DNA of 6,694 nucleotides from Chloroflexota bacterium (GTDB lineage Bacteria > Chloroflexota > Anaerolineae > UBA3071): the NCBI GenBank assembly GCA_014383605.1, contig JACNHM010000453.1:1-6694 (forward strand), given 5' to 3'. The notes below the pieces were generated by a model, which was not told where the DNA came from, did no database searches, and was given only the letters and a program-made list of their open reading frames with translations. This document shows, in pieces, positions 6,161 through 6,694 of this stretch (position 1 is the stretch's first letter; every line of letters begins with the position of its first letter). The position numbers and the translations under genes are program-made.

Positions 6161-6694
6161 GGATCTGGCGATCCGTGGCGAGCGCAAAAAGGGGCCACTT
6201 TTACCTCGATGCGTTCTCATGTTGGATTTTCAGCTCTCCCCGCTCGGAGACGCTCACGCGGCGGCGTTGGCGAGAGCCGCTGGGCGACGGATCTGGCGAT
6301 CCGTGGCGAGCGCAAAAAGGGGCCACTTTTACCTCGATGCGTTCTCACGTTGGATCTTCAGCTCTCCCCGCTCGGAGACGCTCACGCGGCGGCGTTGGCG
6401 AGAGCCGCAGGGCGACGGATCTGACGATCCGTGGCGAGCGTAAAAAGGGCCACTTTTACCTCGATGCGTTCTCACGTTGGATCTTCAGCTCTCCCCGCTC
6501 GGAGACGCTCACGCGGCGGCGTTGGCGAGAGCCGCAGGGCGACGGATCTGACGATCCGTGGCGAGCGTAAAAAGGGCCACTTTTACCTCGATGCGTTCTC
6601 ACGTTGGATCTTCAGCTCTCCCCGCTCGGAGACGCTCACGCGGCGGCGTTGGCGAGAGCCGCAGGGCGACGGATCTGACGATCCGTGGCGAGCG
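6161..6694. repeat. Tandem array of a 127/128-bp unit, continuing past the right edge
   Basis: Units begin at 6161, 6289, 6417, 6544 and 6671, giving lengths of 128, 128, 127 and 127 bp plus a 24-bp start of a fifth. Each opens with a small hairpin (CGGATC, loop TGGC or TGAC, GATCCG) and holds the inverted pair GCTCTC/GAGAGC later in the unit. Units 1 and 2 differ at three positions, units 2 and 3 at three including a lost G, and units 3 and 4 look identical. The unit length is not a multiple of three, so each copy is read in a different frame or shifts frame. It is therefore unlikely to encode a repeat protein. Its function is unknown. Confidence 0.95.

Noticed and set aside
6028..6570. Open frame on the + strand across the tandem array
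   Set aside because: Units of 127/128 bp change frame from copy to copy, so the predicted protein is not a coherent repeat protein. The open reading reflects high GC.
6161..6694. CRISPR array
   Set aside because: The repeat is 127-128 bp with no unique spacers; the copies are head to tail and near identical throughout.

Overview
The window is GC-rich and both of its genes lie on the minus strand, so they read from right to left. Three things suggest a filamentous or otherwise complex environmental bacterium: a STAND/NLR-type regulator, a nonribosomal peptide synthetase (NRPS), and several families of short repeats threaded through coding sequence. Chloroflexota (Anaerolineae/Caldilineae-like) is my best guess because such in-gene heptamer repeats resemble what I recall from that group. 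No marker gene here confirms it.

Layout from right to left, in the direction of transcription. (1) 6161-6694 is a tandem array of a 127/128-bp unit, four full copies plus the start of a fifth, running off the right edge. A 10-bp-stem hairpin (6128-6151) precedes it. No credible gene lies right of about 6021. (2) 3238-5997 (or 6021) encodes a protein of about 920 residues. It has an N-terminal nucleoside phosphorylase/nucleosidase-like domain, a repeat-derived linker, an NB-ARC-type ATPase with P-loop, and a C-terminal TPR region. This is the layout of an NLR-like immune sensor with a nucleotide-cleaving effector. (3) 2847-3237 is intergenic. It holds a candidate rho-independent terminator, a 181-bp MITE-like element with 11-bp terminal inverted repeats inserted in or beside the terminator's T-tract, and a short heptamer repeat just upstream of the next gene. 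(4) 1-2846 is the 5' part of an NRPS gene, open to the left edge (948 full codons). It covers a condensation domain and an adenylation domain up to core motif A7.

The most unusual aspect is the repeat load. Three different heptanucleotide tandem repeats (CGGATTG, CGTGGTG, CAGGTTC), two copies of one 29-bp perfect palindrome, and a second nested palindrome occur here. Most lie inside the NRPS adenylation domain, in loops between core motifs, and all keep the reading frame. The CGGATTG family also forms part of the linker between the nucleosidase and NB-ARC domains of the neighbouring gene. Because 7 is not a multiple of 3, a heptamer array encodes the same seven-residue peptide in every frame of a strand, and all three families are stop-free on both strands. 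This could explain why they are tolerated inside genes.

The two genes share a strand. The terminator and the 391-bp gap suggest separate transcription, and nothing in the sequence ties their functions together.
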